A stretch of 64,000 bases of DNA, taken from positions 1 to 64,000 of the forward strand of contig JAFLRX010000009.1 of NCBI GenBank assembly GCA_022511265.1, written 5' to 3'. The notes beneath the pieces are model-generated. The model made no database searches. It was given only the letters and a program-made list of their open reading frames with translations, and was not told the origin of the DNA. This DNA comes from Eubacterium sp. Its GTDB lineage: Bacteria; Bacillota; Clostridia; Oscillospirales; Ruminococcaceae. How positions within the stretch are numbered: position 1 is the stretch's first letter; each line of letters begins with the position of its first letter. Positions 18,326 through 27,076 of this stretch are shown in pieces. Made by a program: the position numbers and the translations under genes.

Positions 18326-19639
18326 TCAAGATTGGGATACAACATATATATCTTTTTTTTCGCTTATGCGCAACAGCTCTGCCGCCTGCTCATCTATTAC
18401 CTCTCCCGGCATTATCAGCGGCACGCCCGGCGGACAGGGCGAGTACAGCTCTGCGCATATTTCGCCGACCGCATCATTTAATGATACACGGCGGCGGGGC
18501 GCGTAAAACGCCTCATACGGCGGCATCGCCTGAACGGTATTTATATACCCAAGCTTTTCCGCGGGTGCTGTCTGCTGGAAAATATCATTATTCAAGATAA
18601 CATTTTTTACCGCCGCAAAGTCTGCGTCGCCGCTCGACGTGCCGAACAGCAGCACGCAGTATTCGCCGTCGGCATATTCGCACTCTATCCCGTGCTTTCT
18701 CAGGCAGTCGGCACAGGAAAAACCGCTGCTGCCGACCGCCGCGCAATCTAATGTTATCCTCATGCCGTCACTGTCGTACAGCGGCACACCTGCCGCCGTC
18801 AGCTGTGCTTTCAGCGCGGCGACCTTGCCGCATACCTCTTTCACCGCATCGGGGTGTTCGGTAATATATCCGTTGAATTTATCAAGGCTGTCCAGTATAA
18901 GATATGACGGACTGGAGGTGGCAAACGCGCACATCATTTCCTTGGCAAGCGGTGAGAATTTTTCATCGCCGATATGCAGATACGCGCCGCCGGTCAGCAC
19001 CGGCAAAGTTTTATGCGCCGAGTCGGCGCACATCGCCGCGCCGAGTGCTGTCGGGTGGCTGTTCTCGCCGTCAAAGGCCAGATACGCGCCGTGCGCGTTA
19101 TCCGCCAGCAGCGGCACACCGTGCCTGCGGCAGACCTCGGCGATGCCTTTAATATCGCTTCTGCCGCCGTAATAATCTATCGAGTTTATGAAAACCGCCG
19201 CAGTGTCGGATGTTATCCTTTCCTCTATCGCCGCGGGCGAAATATCCGCGCTCATAAATTTTTCGGGATACACCCATATCGGAGTCAGCCGCAGATGTAT
19301 GCAGGAGGATATAAACGCGCGGTGACTGGAGCGGGAGGCTATCACTTTGCTTTTCCCGCCGCCGTACGCTTTGGCAAGTGCCAGCATGGCGTTTATCGCC
19401 AAGGTGCTTCCGGAGCATGAATACAATGTCTTACGCGTGCCGAACAGTCGCGCGGCATTTTGCTCGCTCTGCGTGATGATATCGCCTGTCAAATCGCTTT
19501 CGTACAGGCTGTCCGCGCCATGTATCTCGGTTATGTCCAGCGGATTTTCGCCGCCCTTATGTCCGGGCATATGGCAGCGTACCGTACCGCTGTTTGCGTA
19601 TTCTGTCAGAAAATCGTGTATCGGGGTAAGTGAAGGCAT
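18326..19639 (-). CDS. yaaO: YaaO-like Orn/Lys/Arg decarboxylase family protein
   Basis: A 437-residue PLP enzyme of the fold-type I Orn/Lys/Arg decarboxylase family, short form. Hallmarks are CHMPGHKGG near the N-terminus, the glycine-rich YSCSGSTLAINAML, the aspartate in LLADNAHGAYL, and the PLP lysine in SADSAHKTLPVLTGGAYLH. It lacks the N-terminal wing domain of the enterobacterial inducible enzymes. Reaction: decarboxylation of a basic amino acid; lysine versus arginine cannot be separated by eye. The ATG at 19639 has AAGGAG upstream and starts the family-typical sequence; a start at 19696 would add 19 unrelated residues. In Bacillus yaaO opens the yaaO-tmk-darA-yaaR-holB-ricT cluster, matching the order here apart from tmk and yaaR. 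Confidence 0.88.
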   Translation of the reverse strand: MPSLTPIHDFLTEYANSGTVRCHMPGHKGGENPLDITEIHGADSLYESDLTGDIITQSEQNAARLFGTRKTLYSCSGSTLAINAMLALAKAYGGGKSKVIASRSSHRAFISSCIHLRLTPIWVYPEKFMSADISPAAIEERITSDTAAVFINSIDYYGGRSDIKGIAEVCRRHGVPLLADNAHGAYLAFDGENSHPTALGAAMCADSAHKTLPVLTGGAYLHIGDEKFSPLAKEMMCAFATSSPSYLILDSLDKFNGYITEHPDAVKEVCGKVAALKAQLTAAGVPLYDSDGMRITLDCAAVGSSGFSCADCLRKHGIECEYADGEYCVLLFGTSSGDADFAAVKNVILNNDIFQQTAPAEKLGYINTVQAMPPYEAFYAPRRRVSLNDAVGEICAELYSPCPPGVPLIMPGEVIDEQAAELLRISEKKDIYVVSQS

Positions 19640-19884
19640 ATTATTCTCCTTAAAATATCTTATTTTTATTTTATCACGGCGGCAGGATTTTTTCAATATT
19701 TCGGGGAAAATAAAATTATCGTGACGAAAAACTGTTTTTCGTCAAAATTCACAATATTATAAAAGTTTTTGTTGCAAATTTGTTAAATCTTTTGAAAAAC
19801 TATAGACAAAAAAACTTCACAGGTGTATAATATAGGTTGCGTAACTACCGCCCGACCTATGGGGCGAAAGAAAGGATAATTTCG

Positions 19885-20649
19885 ATGGAAGTAACATTAG
19901 AAAAGCTGATATCAGCCGGTACAAAGGTTGACGTATATGAAAGCGGCGAATACGCCGTAAAGGTGTTCAAGCCCAACTCCCCCAAGACTATCGTCTTTTA
20001 TGAGGCACACATGAACTCGAAGATTGAGGAGACGGTAATCAACATACCCCCTATCGCCGAGGTAGGACGCCTTGACGACGGCAGATGGGCTATCGCCAGC
20101 CAGTTCATAAAGGGCAAGACACTGGCCGAGATAATGGAAGAAGAGCCGGAAAACCGTGACGCATACCTTGACGACATGGTAGAGATACAGCTGGATATCC
20201 ACGAGCAGACCCTGTCCGGCGTAACCAAGCTGAAGGACAGCCTGCGCAGGCAGATAGAAAGCCTTGACGTGATAGACCACATCAAAAAGTACGAGCTGCT
20301 GACCCGTCTGGACAGCGCGCCCAAGCACATCAAGCTGTGCCACGGCAATTTCGGACCTGAAAACATTATCGTCACCGACGATAACGAGGTATTTATACTC
20401 GACTGGGTGGGTGCCTCCGTCGGCAACGCCAGCGCGGATATCGCAAAGACATATCTCAAGCTGTCGTTCAAGTCCACCGAGCTTGCGGAAAAGTACATGA
20501 ACCTTTTCTGCAAAAAGACGGGTACTTCTAAAAAGTACGTTCAGGAATGGCTGCCGATAATGGCGGCGTCCTCGCTCGCGAGCGATACCTACACCAAGGA
20601 AGAGCGCGAGGTACTGCTGACCTGGCTGGATGTTGTTGACTATTCATGA
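19885..20649 (+). CDS. APH-like kinase-fold protein with altered catalytic loop
   Basis: A 254-residue protein with the aminoglycoside/choline kinase fold. N-lobe: VDVYESGEYAVKVFK, with the ATP-binding lysine. C-lobe: CHGNFGPENIIV and FILDWVGASVGNASADIAK. The catalytic loop normally reads HGD-x4-N; here the aspartate is replaced by asparagine (codon AAT at 20344-20346) while the metal-binding Asp of ILDW stays. It may be inactive, a regulatory binder, or use another base. The start at 19885 has GAAAGGATAA upstream; an earlier in-frame codon at 19837 lacks a site. It is monocistronic with its own terminator. Confidence 0.83.
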   Translation: MEVTLEKLISAGTKVDVYESGEYAVKVFKPNSPKTIVFYEAHMNSKIEETVINIPPIAEVGRLDDGRWAIASQFIKGKTLAEIMEEEPENRDAYLDDMVEIQLDIHEQTLSGVTKLKDSLRRQIESLDVIDHIKKYELLTRLDSAPKHIKLCHGNFGPENIIVTDDNEVFILDWVGASVGNASADIAKTYLKLSFKSTELAEKYMNLFCKKTGTSKKYVQEWLPIMAASSLASDTYTKEEREVLLTWLDVVDYS

Positions 20650-20663
20650 CGTATATATTTTAA

Positions 20664-20687
20664 GTCGCCGAAAGGCGGCTTTTTTTG
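20664..20687 (+). terminator. Terminator of the kinase-like gene
   Basis: GTCGCC-GAAA-GGCGGC hairpin followed by seven T, 15 bases after the stop. Confidence 0.92.
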
Positions 20688-20724
20688 TTATCTGAAAATT
20701 TTTTGAAAATTTTACTTCAAGGTA

Positions 20725-20753
20725 TTAACATTTGATGAAGTTTGTGGTATAAT
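20725..20753 (+). promoter_or_regulatory. Promoter of the PBP/methyltransferase operon
   Basis: TTAACA (20725-20730), 17-bp spacer, TATAAT (20748-20753) with TGG before the -10 (extended -10). About 70 nt of leader precede the PBP ATG. Confidence 0.82.
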
Positions 20754-20828
20754 CATAATGTATAATAATGTTCTGCATTCGGCGGAACACGGAGTATATT
20801 GCATTTCACTATAAAGGAATGATGATAA

Positions 20829-23240
20829 ATGAGCGACAACAAAACAAAATACTACAACGCAGAAAACTTTGACGACGGTCTTGAGGACAAAAAGCCCGCC
20901 GTCAAGAAAACATCGCACAAGAAAAAGAAGAAGAAAAAAAGCGGAAATCCCGTAAAGCAGGTGCTGGGCATTATAGGCACCACATTGCTCAGTCTTGTGA
21001 TGATAGTGGTTATCACCGGATGTATCGTTGCGACCGCCTTTACCGTATATGTAATGCAGTTTGCGGACAGCGCGTTTGACGTTGACCTGCAAAATGTCGA
21101 GCTGAGCTATACCAGCTTTATCTACGCCACCGACAAGGACGGCAACGAGATAGAGGTGACACGACTGTCCGGCGATGAAAACCGCATATGGGTAGACATC
21201 GAGGATATCCCCCGCCACCTGCAGGACGCGTATATCGCGGTAGAGGACAAGCGATTTTTCGAGCATGACGGTGTTGACTGGATACGTACCATGTACGTTG
21301 CGGCGTCCACGCTGTTCAACGGCTACGGACAGGGCGGCTCGACCATAACCCAGCAGTTAGTCAAGAACATAACCGGCGACGACCGCGTAAGCCCTGACAG
21401 AAAGTTCAGGGAGATATTCCGCGCGCTGACACTGGAGACAAAATACACAAAGATCGATATACTTGAGGCCTACCTTAACCGTGTACCGCTGGGCAATACG
21501 GTGTACGGCGTTGGCAGTGCCGCCTACCATTATTTCGGCAAGTCGGTGGACCAGCTGACAATAGCTGAATCGGCGATACTTGCGGGCATGACATCTTCCC
21601 CCGGTGTGGCTAACCCCTACGCCGACCTTGAGCTGTCCCGTAAAAACCAGCTGAACGCGCTTGCGCTGATGTACGAGCAGGGTCTGATAACCACCGCCGA
21701 GTACGAGCAGGCAAGAAACGAAAAGGTGCAGTTCCGCCTTATCGTCAAGGGTGACGCATACGGCTATACCGACCCGAGATATGAAGAATACTACGGCACC
21801 AACGAGGACGACGAGGACGAGGACCTTGACGATGACGTACTGTACAACGACGAGGACGATTACGAGGCATATCGCTGGAACGACTATGACGTCACCCAAA
21901 ACTGGTACGTTGACGCCGCGATAGAACAGGTAATAGAGGACCTTGCGGAGATGAAGGGTCTCAGCTACAGCGCCGCGCGCGAGGCGGTATACAGCGGCGG
22001 CTATAAGATATACCTCAATATGGATATGGAGCTGCAGGAAAAGCTGGAGGAGTTCTTTAAGGACCCCTATAACTTCTTCCCCTATTACGATACACAGGCA
22101 CTGGAAGAGGACCTGATACAGGGCGCGTTTGTGCTGGCAGACTTCCACGGCAGGATAGTGGCACTCGCGGGCGGCATCGGCGACAAGCCGGGTGAGAACT
22201 GCTTTAACCGTGCGACTATGGGCTTGCTGCCGATAGGCTCTACCATGAAGCCGATATCGGTATACGGACAGCTGATAGATAAGGACATCATCAGCTATTC
22301 CTCACCGATGAGAGACGCACCCAGCGTAATACTGGAGAACGGCAGCAGATGGCCGTACAACTTTGAAAACATGCATTACGGAGACTATGTACCCGCATGG
22401 TACGCGGTACAGCAGTCGATAAACACCTGCGCGGTAAGAGGCGCGCAGCTGCTGGGCGTTGAGACCTGCTTTGACTTCCTCTCGGAAAAGCTGGGCGTAA
22501 CCACGCTGGACTACACCAATGACAAGGCGCTGTCTCCTATCGCTCTCGGACAGCTTACCGAGGGTATGTACCTTGACGAGCTGGCAGGCGCGTTCCAGAT
22601 ATTCGGCACCGGCGGCATATATTACGACCTAAAGCTGTACAGCAAGGTCACCGACTATAACGATAAAGTGATACTGGAAATGGACACCATTGGCGAGCGT
22701 GTAATGGACTCTGACAGCGCATACATCACCAACCGCATGATGAAGACCGTTGTCGAGGCGACCAGCGGCACCACCGGACGTTACGCCAAGATAGAGGGCA
22801 TGGAGGTAGTCGGAAAGACCGGTACCTCTAACGATGACCGTATCGTAGCTTTCGCCGGGCTTACACCTGAATATGTCGGTGTAATAAGAATAGGCTATGA
22901 CGACAACAAGTCGATATACGGCAAGAACTATACCGCAATGGGTCAGGTATGGCATGACTTTATGGTGACGATAATAGATGATAATTCGATAAAGACCTTC
23001 ACCGCCGACCCGAATGTCGTACAGAGAAACTACTGCACAAGCAGCGGCTTGCTCGCAGGGTCGAAGTGTACCAGCACCAATGTGGGATATTATAAGAAGG
23101 ACACCCTGCCCAAGGTCTGCAATTACCACGGCGAAGGCGGAGGCTCGACCCATTACGGCGAGACCTTGCTGGAGCCTGACTGGCAGGCAACCACCACAAC
23201 AAGCAACCGCAACGAGTCCTCGACCTCATCGGGCAGCTGA
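20829..23240 (+). CDS. Class A penicillin-binding protein (PBP1A-type)
   Basis: An 803-residue bifunctional peptidoglycan synthase. A lysine-rich cytoplasmic tail (1-45) is followed by one membrane anchor (about 46-76). The GT51 glycosyltransferase domain has its catalytic Glu in AVEDKRFFEHDGVDW (near residue 139) and GGSTITQQLVKN. The transpeptidase domain has SxxK at S471-TMK, SxN at S530-IN, and KTG at K663-TGT. Between the two domains lies an acidic stretch (about 320-350, NEDDEDEDLDDD and more). The C-terminus is a Ser/Thr-rich tail. It polymerises and cross-links the cell wall; the active residues are all present. Confidence 0.95.
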   Translation: MSDNKTKYYNAENFDDGLEDKKPAVKKTSHKKKKKKKSGNPVKQVLGIIGTTLLSLVMIVVITGCIVATAFTVYVMQFADSAFDVDLQNVELSYTSFIYATDKDGNEIEVTRLSGDENRIWVDIEDIPRHLQDAYIAVEDKRFFEHDGVDWIRTMYVAASTLFNGYGQGGSTITQQLVKNITGDDRVSPDRKFREIFRALTLETKYTKIDILEAYLNRVPLGNTVYGVGSAAYHYFGKSVDQLTIAESAILAGMTSSPGVANPYADLELSRKNQLNALALMYEQGLITTAEYEQARNEKVQFRLIVKGDAYGYTDPRYEEYYGTNEDDEDEDLDDDVLYNDEDDYEAYRWNDYDVTQNWYVDAAIEQVIEDLAEMKGLSYSAAREAVYSGGYKIYLNMDMELQEKLEEFFKDPYNFFPYYDTQALEEDLIQGAFVLADFHGRIVALAGGIGDKPGENCFNRATMGLLPIGSTMKPISVYGQLIDKDIISYSSPMRDAPSVILENGSRWPYNFENMHYGDYVPAWYAVQQSINTCAVRGAQLLGVETCFDFLSEKLGVTTLDYTNDKALSPIALGQLTEGMYLDELAGAFQIFGTGGIYYDLKLYSKVTDYNDKVILEMDTIGERVMDSDSAYITNRMMKTVVEATSGTTGRYAKIEGMEVVGKTGTSNDDRIVAFAGLTPEYVGVIRIGYDDNKSIYGKNYTAMGQVWHDFMVTIIDDNSIKTFTADPNVVQRNYCTSSGLLAGSKCTSTNVGYYKKDTLPKVCNYHGEGGGSTHYGETLLEPDWQATTTTSNRNESSTSSGS

Positions 23241-23241
23241 T

Positions 23242-24354
23242 ATGAAATTGAGACTTACCGCACCCTGCCGCTTTGGGTTGGAAAAGACGCTGTCCTTTGA
23301 GATAAAAAGGGCGGGCGGAGAAAATTTAGAGATAAGCGACGGCAGGATAAACTTTGACGGAGACGAAACCGTGCTGGTGCGCTGCAACCTGACGCTGTCG
23401 GTGGCAGAGCGCGTGGGGATAGTGCTGGGAGAATTTACCGCCACCACCTTTGACGAGCTGTTCGAGCAGGTAAAGGCATTGCCCGTAGAGCAGTTTGTCG
23501 GAAAATTCGACCGCTTTCCGGTAAAGGGGCACAGCCTTAATTCGGTACTGAAAAGCGAGCCCGCCTGTCAGAAGATAATAAAAAAGGCACTGGTAGAGCG
23601 GCTGAAAAGCGTGTACGGCATCGGATATTTTCAAGAGACCGAGGCACTGTATCAGTTCGTCTTTTCGATAATGAAAAACAAAGTGACTGTCACATTAGAT
23701 ACCACCGGCGACGGTCTGCACAAGCGCGGCTATCGCAAGCTGTCCAACGCCGCCCCGATAAGAGAAACATTGGCGGCGGGCATTGTAGACTTGGCGCGGG
23801 TGAGGGATAACGACGTTATCTGCGACCCGTTCTGCGGCAGCGGCACGCTGCTGATAGAAAGCGCGCTGAAAGCACTGAACATCGCCCCGGGGCTGAACCG
23901 CACCTTCTCCGCCGAGGAGTGGGAATGTATACCGAAACAGCTGTGGCAGGACGAGCGAGAGCGCGCACGCGCCGCGATAAAGACCGACTGCGGCTTTACC
24001 GCGTACGGCTTTGACATTGATGAAGAGGCGGTGCAGCTGACCCTGCACAACGCCAAAGAGGCGGGCGTTGCCGACAGGATACATGTCGAAAAGCGGGATA
24101 TCAAAGATTTTACCTATCCAGAAAATGTCACCTGTGTTTTAACTAATCCGCCGTACGGCGAGCGGCTGCTGGAGCAAGAGCAGGCGCGAGAGCTGTACAA
24201 GGCGCTGGGCAAGGCGCTGTTGCCGCTGGACGGCAGACGGGCATACGTCATTACGCCGGACGCGGAGTTTGAGACAATGTTCGGGCAAAAGGCCGGAAAG
24301 AACCGCAAGCTGTACAACGGCATGCTGATGTGCAGGCTGTACAGTTATTATTAA
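23242..24354 (+). CDS. THUMP-domain N2-guanine rRNA methyltransferase (RlmL/YpsC-like)
   Basis: A 370-residue S-adenosylmethionine-dependent methyltransferase. An N-terminal ferredoxin-like/THUMP RNA-binding part (1-160) precedes a Rossmann domain with ICDPFCGSGTLLIES (SAM binding) and the catalytic CVLTNPPYGERL (NPPY, base amine methylation). Bacillus YpsC and E. coli RlmL-N modify 23S rRNA G2445; I infer the same target. The ATG at 23242 follows the PBP stop by one base and begins MKLRLTAPCRFGLEK, the usual family start; longer in-frame starts lie inside the PBP gene and are rejected. Confidence 0.9.
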   Translation: MKLRLTAPCRFGLEKTLSFEIKRAGGENLEISDGRINFDGDETVLVRCNLTLSVAERVGIVLGEFTATTFDELFEQVKALPVEQFVGKFDRFPVKGHSLNSVLKSEPACQKIIKKALVERLKSVYGIGYFQETEALYQFVFSIMKNKVTVTLDTTGDGLHKRGYRKLSNAAPIRETLAAGIVDLARVRDNDVICDPFCGSGTLLIESALKALNIAPGLNRTFSAEEWECIPKQLWQDERERARAAIKTDCGFTAYGFDIDEEAVQLTLHNAKEAGVADRIHVEKRDIKDFTYPENVTCVLTNPPYGERLLEQEQARELYKALGKALLPLDGRRAYVITPDAEFETMFGQKAGKNRKLYNGMLMCRLYSYY

Positions 24355-24363
24355 AAACATACG

Positions 24364-24402
24364 AAAACGCCCCTCCGTCTAACGGAGGGGCGATATTTTT
24401 TC
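24364..24402. terminator. Bidirectional terminator between convergent genes
   Basis: CGCCCCTCCGT-CTA-ACGGAGGGGCG with a T-run on the right for plus-strand transcripts and T-rich sequence on the other side. It serves the methyltransferase gene and the convergent msrC gene. Confidence 0.88.
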
Positions 24403-24891
24403 TCAGCTTTTTACCGCATTAGATATTATTTCTGCGGCGCGGCTCAGCCCGTCCGCGTCCTCGCTATCAAAGCGCGCGGGCACGGGGCTGTCTATATCTA
24501 TCACCCCGTACAGCGTGCCGTCCGCAAGCAGTATCGGTACTACTATTTCAGAGTTGGTGGCAATGTCGCAGGCTATATGATTGCAGCAGCTATGCACGTC
24601 CTCAACTATCTGTACCTCCAGTGTTTCGGCGGCGGTGCCGCACACCCCCGCACCTACAGCTATCTCGGCGACCGCAGGCTTGCCTTGAAAAGGTCCTAAT
24701 ATCAGTCTTCCGTTTTTGTAAAGATAAAACCCCGCCCAGTTGACGGTTTTCAGCTCCATCATAAGCAATGCCGAGGCATTCGCCAGCACTGCTGTAATGT
24801 CTTTTGTTTCTTCGGTTATTTTTTGCAGCTGTTCATTGATATAGCTGTACAGCCCCGGCTTTGAGTCAAATGCTTTGTATTCTATATCCAT
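24403..24891 (-). CDS. msrC: Free methionine-(R)-sulfoxide reductase (GAF domain)
   Basis: A 162-residue GAF-fold enzyme that reduces free methionine-R-sulfoxide. Family motifs VNWAGFYLYKNGRLILGPFQ, GAGVCGTAAE (C84) and HIACDIATNSEIVVP (C108, by alignment the catalytic Cys) are present. The first of the three family cysteines, normally in GKPxC, is Val74 here; C102 and C103 (HSCCNH) are extra. It is the last gene of the MATE-deacetylase-msrC operon (11-bp gaps). Confidence 0.9.
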   Translation of the reverse strand: MDIEYKAFDSKPGLYSYINEQLQKITEETKDITAVLANASALLMMELKTVNWAGFYLYKNGRLILGPFQGKPAVAEIAVGAGVCGTAAETLEVQIVEDVHSCCNHIACDIATNSEIVVPILLADGTLYGVIDIDSPVPARFDSEDADGLSRAAEIISNAVKS

Positions 24892-24902
24892 AACGGCTCC
24901 TT

Positions 24903-25520
24903 TTACTTTACTATAGAGTACATTTCCCCGCGTACGGGTGTTTTTCCTTTTCTCTTAAACAGCTCGCTGACAGTGACGAACTCGTACCCGTCGCCTTGCA
25001 TGGCGGGGATTATTTCATCCAGCGCGCTGACGGTCTGTGTGTTGCCGGACATATCGTGCAGCAGTATTATCGTGCCGTCGCCGACCTGTGCCAGTATTCT
25101 CTCCACACGCTCTCCGACGGTCACCTTCGGGTCCCAGTCGTCCGCCCCGACCCCGCAGATAAAGGTCTTATCTATGCAGTCATACATATGCGGGGCGACC
25201 GCGATGTACGGCGGGCGGAAAAACTCCGGCGTCCTGCCGCAGATAGCCGTTATCTTTTCATCGGTGGCGGCTATCTCCGCGCGGATAGCGTCAACGTCCA
25301 TATCGCTCATCGCAGGGTGGGAGAGCGAGTGGTTCTCAAGCTCACAGCCCTGCTGTACGGCGGACGCAGCCACCGCTGCGCTGTGCTCGTTTATGTTATT
25401 CCCTATCAAGAAAAATGTTGCGGGTATGTTGTATTTTTTCAGCATCTCCAATACCAAAGGTGTGGTATCGGTGTTAGGGCCGTCGTCAAAGGTCAGCGCG
25501 GCAAGCTTTTTGTTTTCCAT
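24903..25520 (-). CDS. Polysaccharide deacetylase (NodB homology)
   Basis: A 205-residue NodB-domain deacetylase of the CE4 family. Catalytic and metal residues: TFDDGPN (D,D), HSLSHPAMSD (H..H), RPPY and ILLHDMSG. No signal peptide is seen, unlike most peptidoglycan deacetylases, so it may act in the cytoplasm or be exported in another way. The ATG at 25520 has AAGGAGAAG upstream; a start at 25565 would overlap the MATE gene. Operon with MATE upstream and msrC downstream. Confidence 0.88.
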   Translation of the reverse strand: MENKKLAALTFDDGPNTDTTPLVLEMLKKYNIPATFFLIGNNINEHSAAVAASAVQQGCELENHSLSHPAMSDMDVDAIRAEIAATDEKITAICGRTPEFFRPPYIAVAPHMYDCIDKTFICGVGADDWDPKVTVGERVERILAQVGDGTIILLHDMSGNTQTVSALDEIIPAMQGDGYEFVTVSELFKRKGKTPVRGEMYSIVK

Positions 25521-25531
25521 GATCTTCTCCT

Positions 25532-26884
25532 TTATTCCTGCGTCAGATAACACTTTGTGCGCCATCTGCCGCTTTTATACCGTATTACGCCCATCACGGC
25601 GGTCAGCACCCAAGTAAGGCAGGTGGTGCCCCACACCGCCCAGCTGCCTATCACGGTTATCGCGGTGAGGATAAGCCCAAAGCCGATACGTCCCACCACT
25701 TCGGCAAGCCCGTTGATAAACGCGTAGCCGACGTCACCCGCGCCGTTGAGCAGTCCTCTTGTCGCCTGCAATACACCCAAAAACGGGTAGAACAGGCAGG
25801 ACAGCATCAGCGCGCTGCCGCCCCTGTCTATCGTCTCCGAGCCGCTGACAAAGCAGCCGACTATCAGCCGATTCAGCAGCAAGAACACCACCATAACAGC
25901 CGCCGCGAAAATAATACACGTCTTTATTGCCTGGCGATAGCCTTTTTCGATACGCTCGGGCTTGCCGGCACCGGCGTTCTGCCCCGTAAAGGCGGACATA
26001 GCGGAGTTCAGCGAGACGAACGGCTGCTGTATCAGCTGCTCGACCCGCATGGTCGCGGTATACGCCGCCATGACGGTATCGCCGAAGCCGTTGGCGATAG
26101 TCTGCAAGAATATCATAGACACCGATACCATACCGTATTGCAGCGCGATAGGCACACCTGTCTTGACGGTGCGCAGCAGCATGTTACCGTTCAGCGCGGC
26201 ATGCTCTTTATTAAACTTAAAAAACGGATTTTTCCAAAACGCATATCCGATACTCAGCACCGAGGACAGCCCCTGCGCTATTACCGTCGCCCACGCCGCG
26301 CCGCTGACGCCCCAGTTAAACACCAGCACGAACAGCAGATCAAGCCCGACATTCAGCAGGCTGGAGATTATAAGAAATATCAGAGGTGTTTTCGCGTCGC
26401 CCAGGCTGCGCATGACGGAATTTATCCAGTTGTACGCCGCCACCGCAATAGTGCCGCCTACGGCGATACGCATATACGCGGTAGCGTCCCCCAGCAGATG
26501 TCCCGGCGTACCCATCAGCGACAGCACAGGCTGTGCCAGCAGTGCGGCGACAACGCTGACCACCAGCCCGATTGCGCCTATGCAATAGGCGGAGTTGGTT
26601 ATGTACTTTTTTACGTCGTTGTCTCTCCCCGCGCCGAAGCATTGCGCGATAAGCACCCCCGCACCGATAGACAGCCCGTTGCATATAGTATAAAACAAAA
26701 ACGTGATAGAGCTTGTCGAGCCTACCGCCGCCAGCTTGTCATCTCCGAGATACTGCCCCACGACTATCGAGTCGGTGATATTATATACCTGCTGAAACAG
26801 GTTGCCGATAAGCAGCGGTATCGAAAACATCAGTATATGCCGCAGCTCGCTGCCCTCGGTCATTTTACGCATCTGTATGCTCAT
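25532..26884 (-). CDS. MATE-family multidrug/cation antiporter
   Basis: A 450-residue, 12-helix transporter. The N-terminal LIGNLFQQVYNITDSIVVGQYLG and the matching second-half segment MSAFTGQNAGAGKPERIEKG are typical of the MATE family. These proteins export drugs or metabolites in exchange for Na+ or H+. Of two close ATGs I prefer the one at 26884, which has GAGG six bases upstream; the ATG at 26896 has it only two bases away. Confidence 0.92.
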   Translation of the reverse strand: MSIQMRKMTEGSELRHILMFSIPLLIGNLFQQVYNITDSIVVGQYLGDDKLAAVGSTSSITFLFYTICNGLSIGAGVLIAQCFGAGRDNDVKKYITNSAYCIGAIGLVVSVVAALLAQPVLSLMGTPGHLLGDATAYMRIAVGGTIAVAAYNWINSVMRSLGDAKTPLIFLIISSLLNVGLDLLFVLVFNWGVSGAAWATVIAQGLSSVLSIGYAFWKNPFFKFNKEHAALNGNMLLRTVKTGVPIALQYGMVSVSMIFLQTIANGFGDTVMAAYTATMRVEQLIQQPFVSLNSAMSAFTGQNAGAGKPERIEKGYRQAIKTCIIFAAAVMVVFLLLNRLIVGCFVSGSETIDRGGSALMLSCLFYPFLGVLQATRGLLNGAGDVGYAFINGLAEVVGRIGFGLILTAITVIGSWAVWGTTCLTWVLTAVMGVIRYKSGRWRTKCYLTQE

Positions 26885-27003
26885 AATAATCCTCATATCC
26901 TCTTTTTGCTATAATGAGTATAGCACAATTCACTTAATAATGCAATCGCTTTGATTGCATACGGACATAAAATTACATCCGCACCAAAAATTGTTAATTT
27001 TAT

Positions 27004-27032
27004 TTGACTTTTTAACGAAAATAATGTATAAT
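27004..27032 (+). promoter_or_regulatory. Promoter of the sensor-GGDEF gene
   Basis: TTGACT (27004-27009), 17-bp spacer, TATAAT (27027-27032). The ATG is 44 nt further on, behind CGGAGG. Confidence 0.88.
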
Positions 27033-27076
27033 AATTTTGTATGGACATTCAGTAAAGAAATATCGGAGGATGTTCT

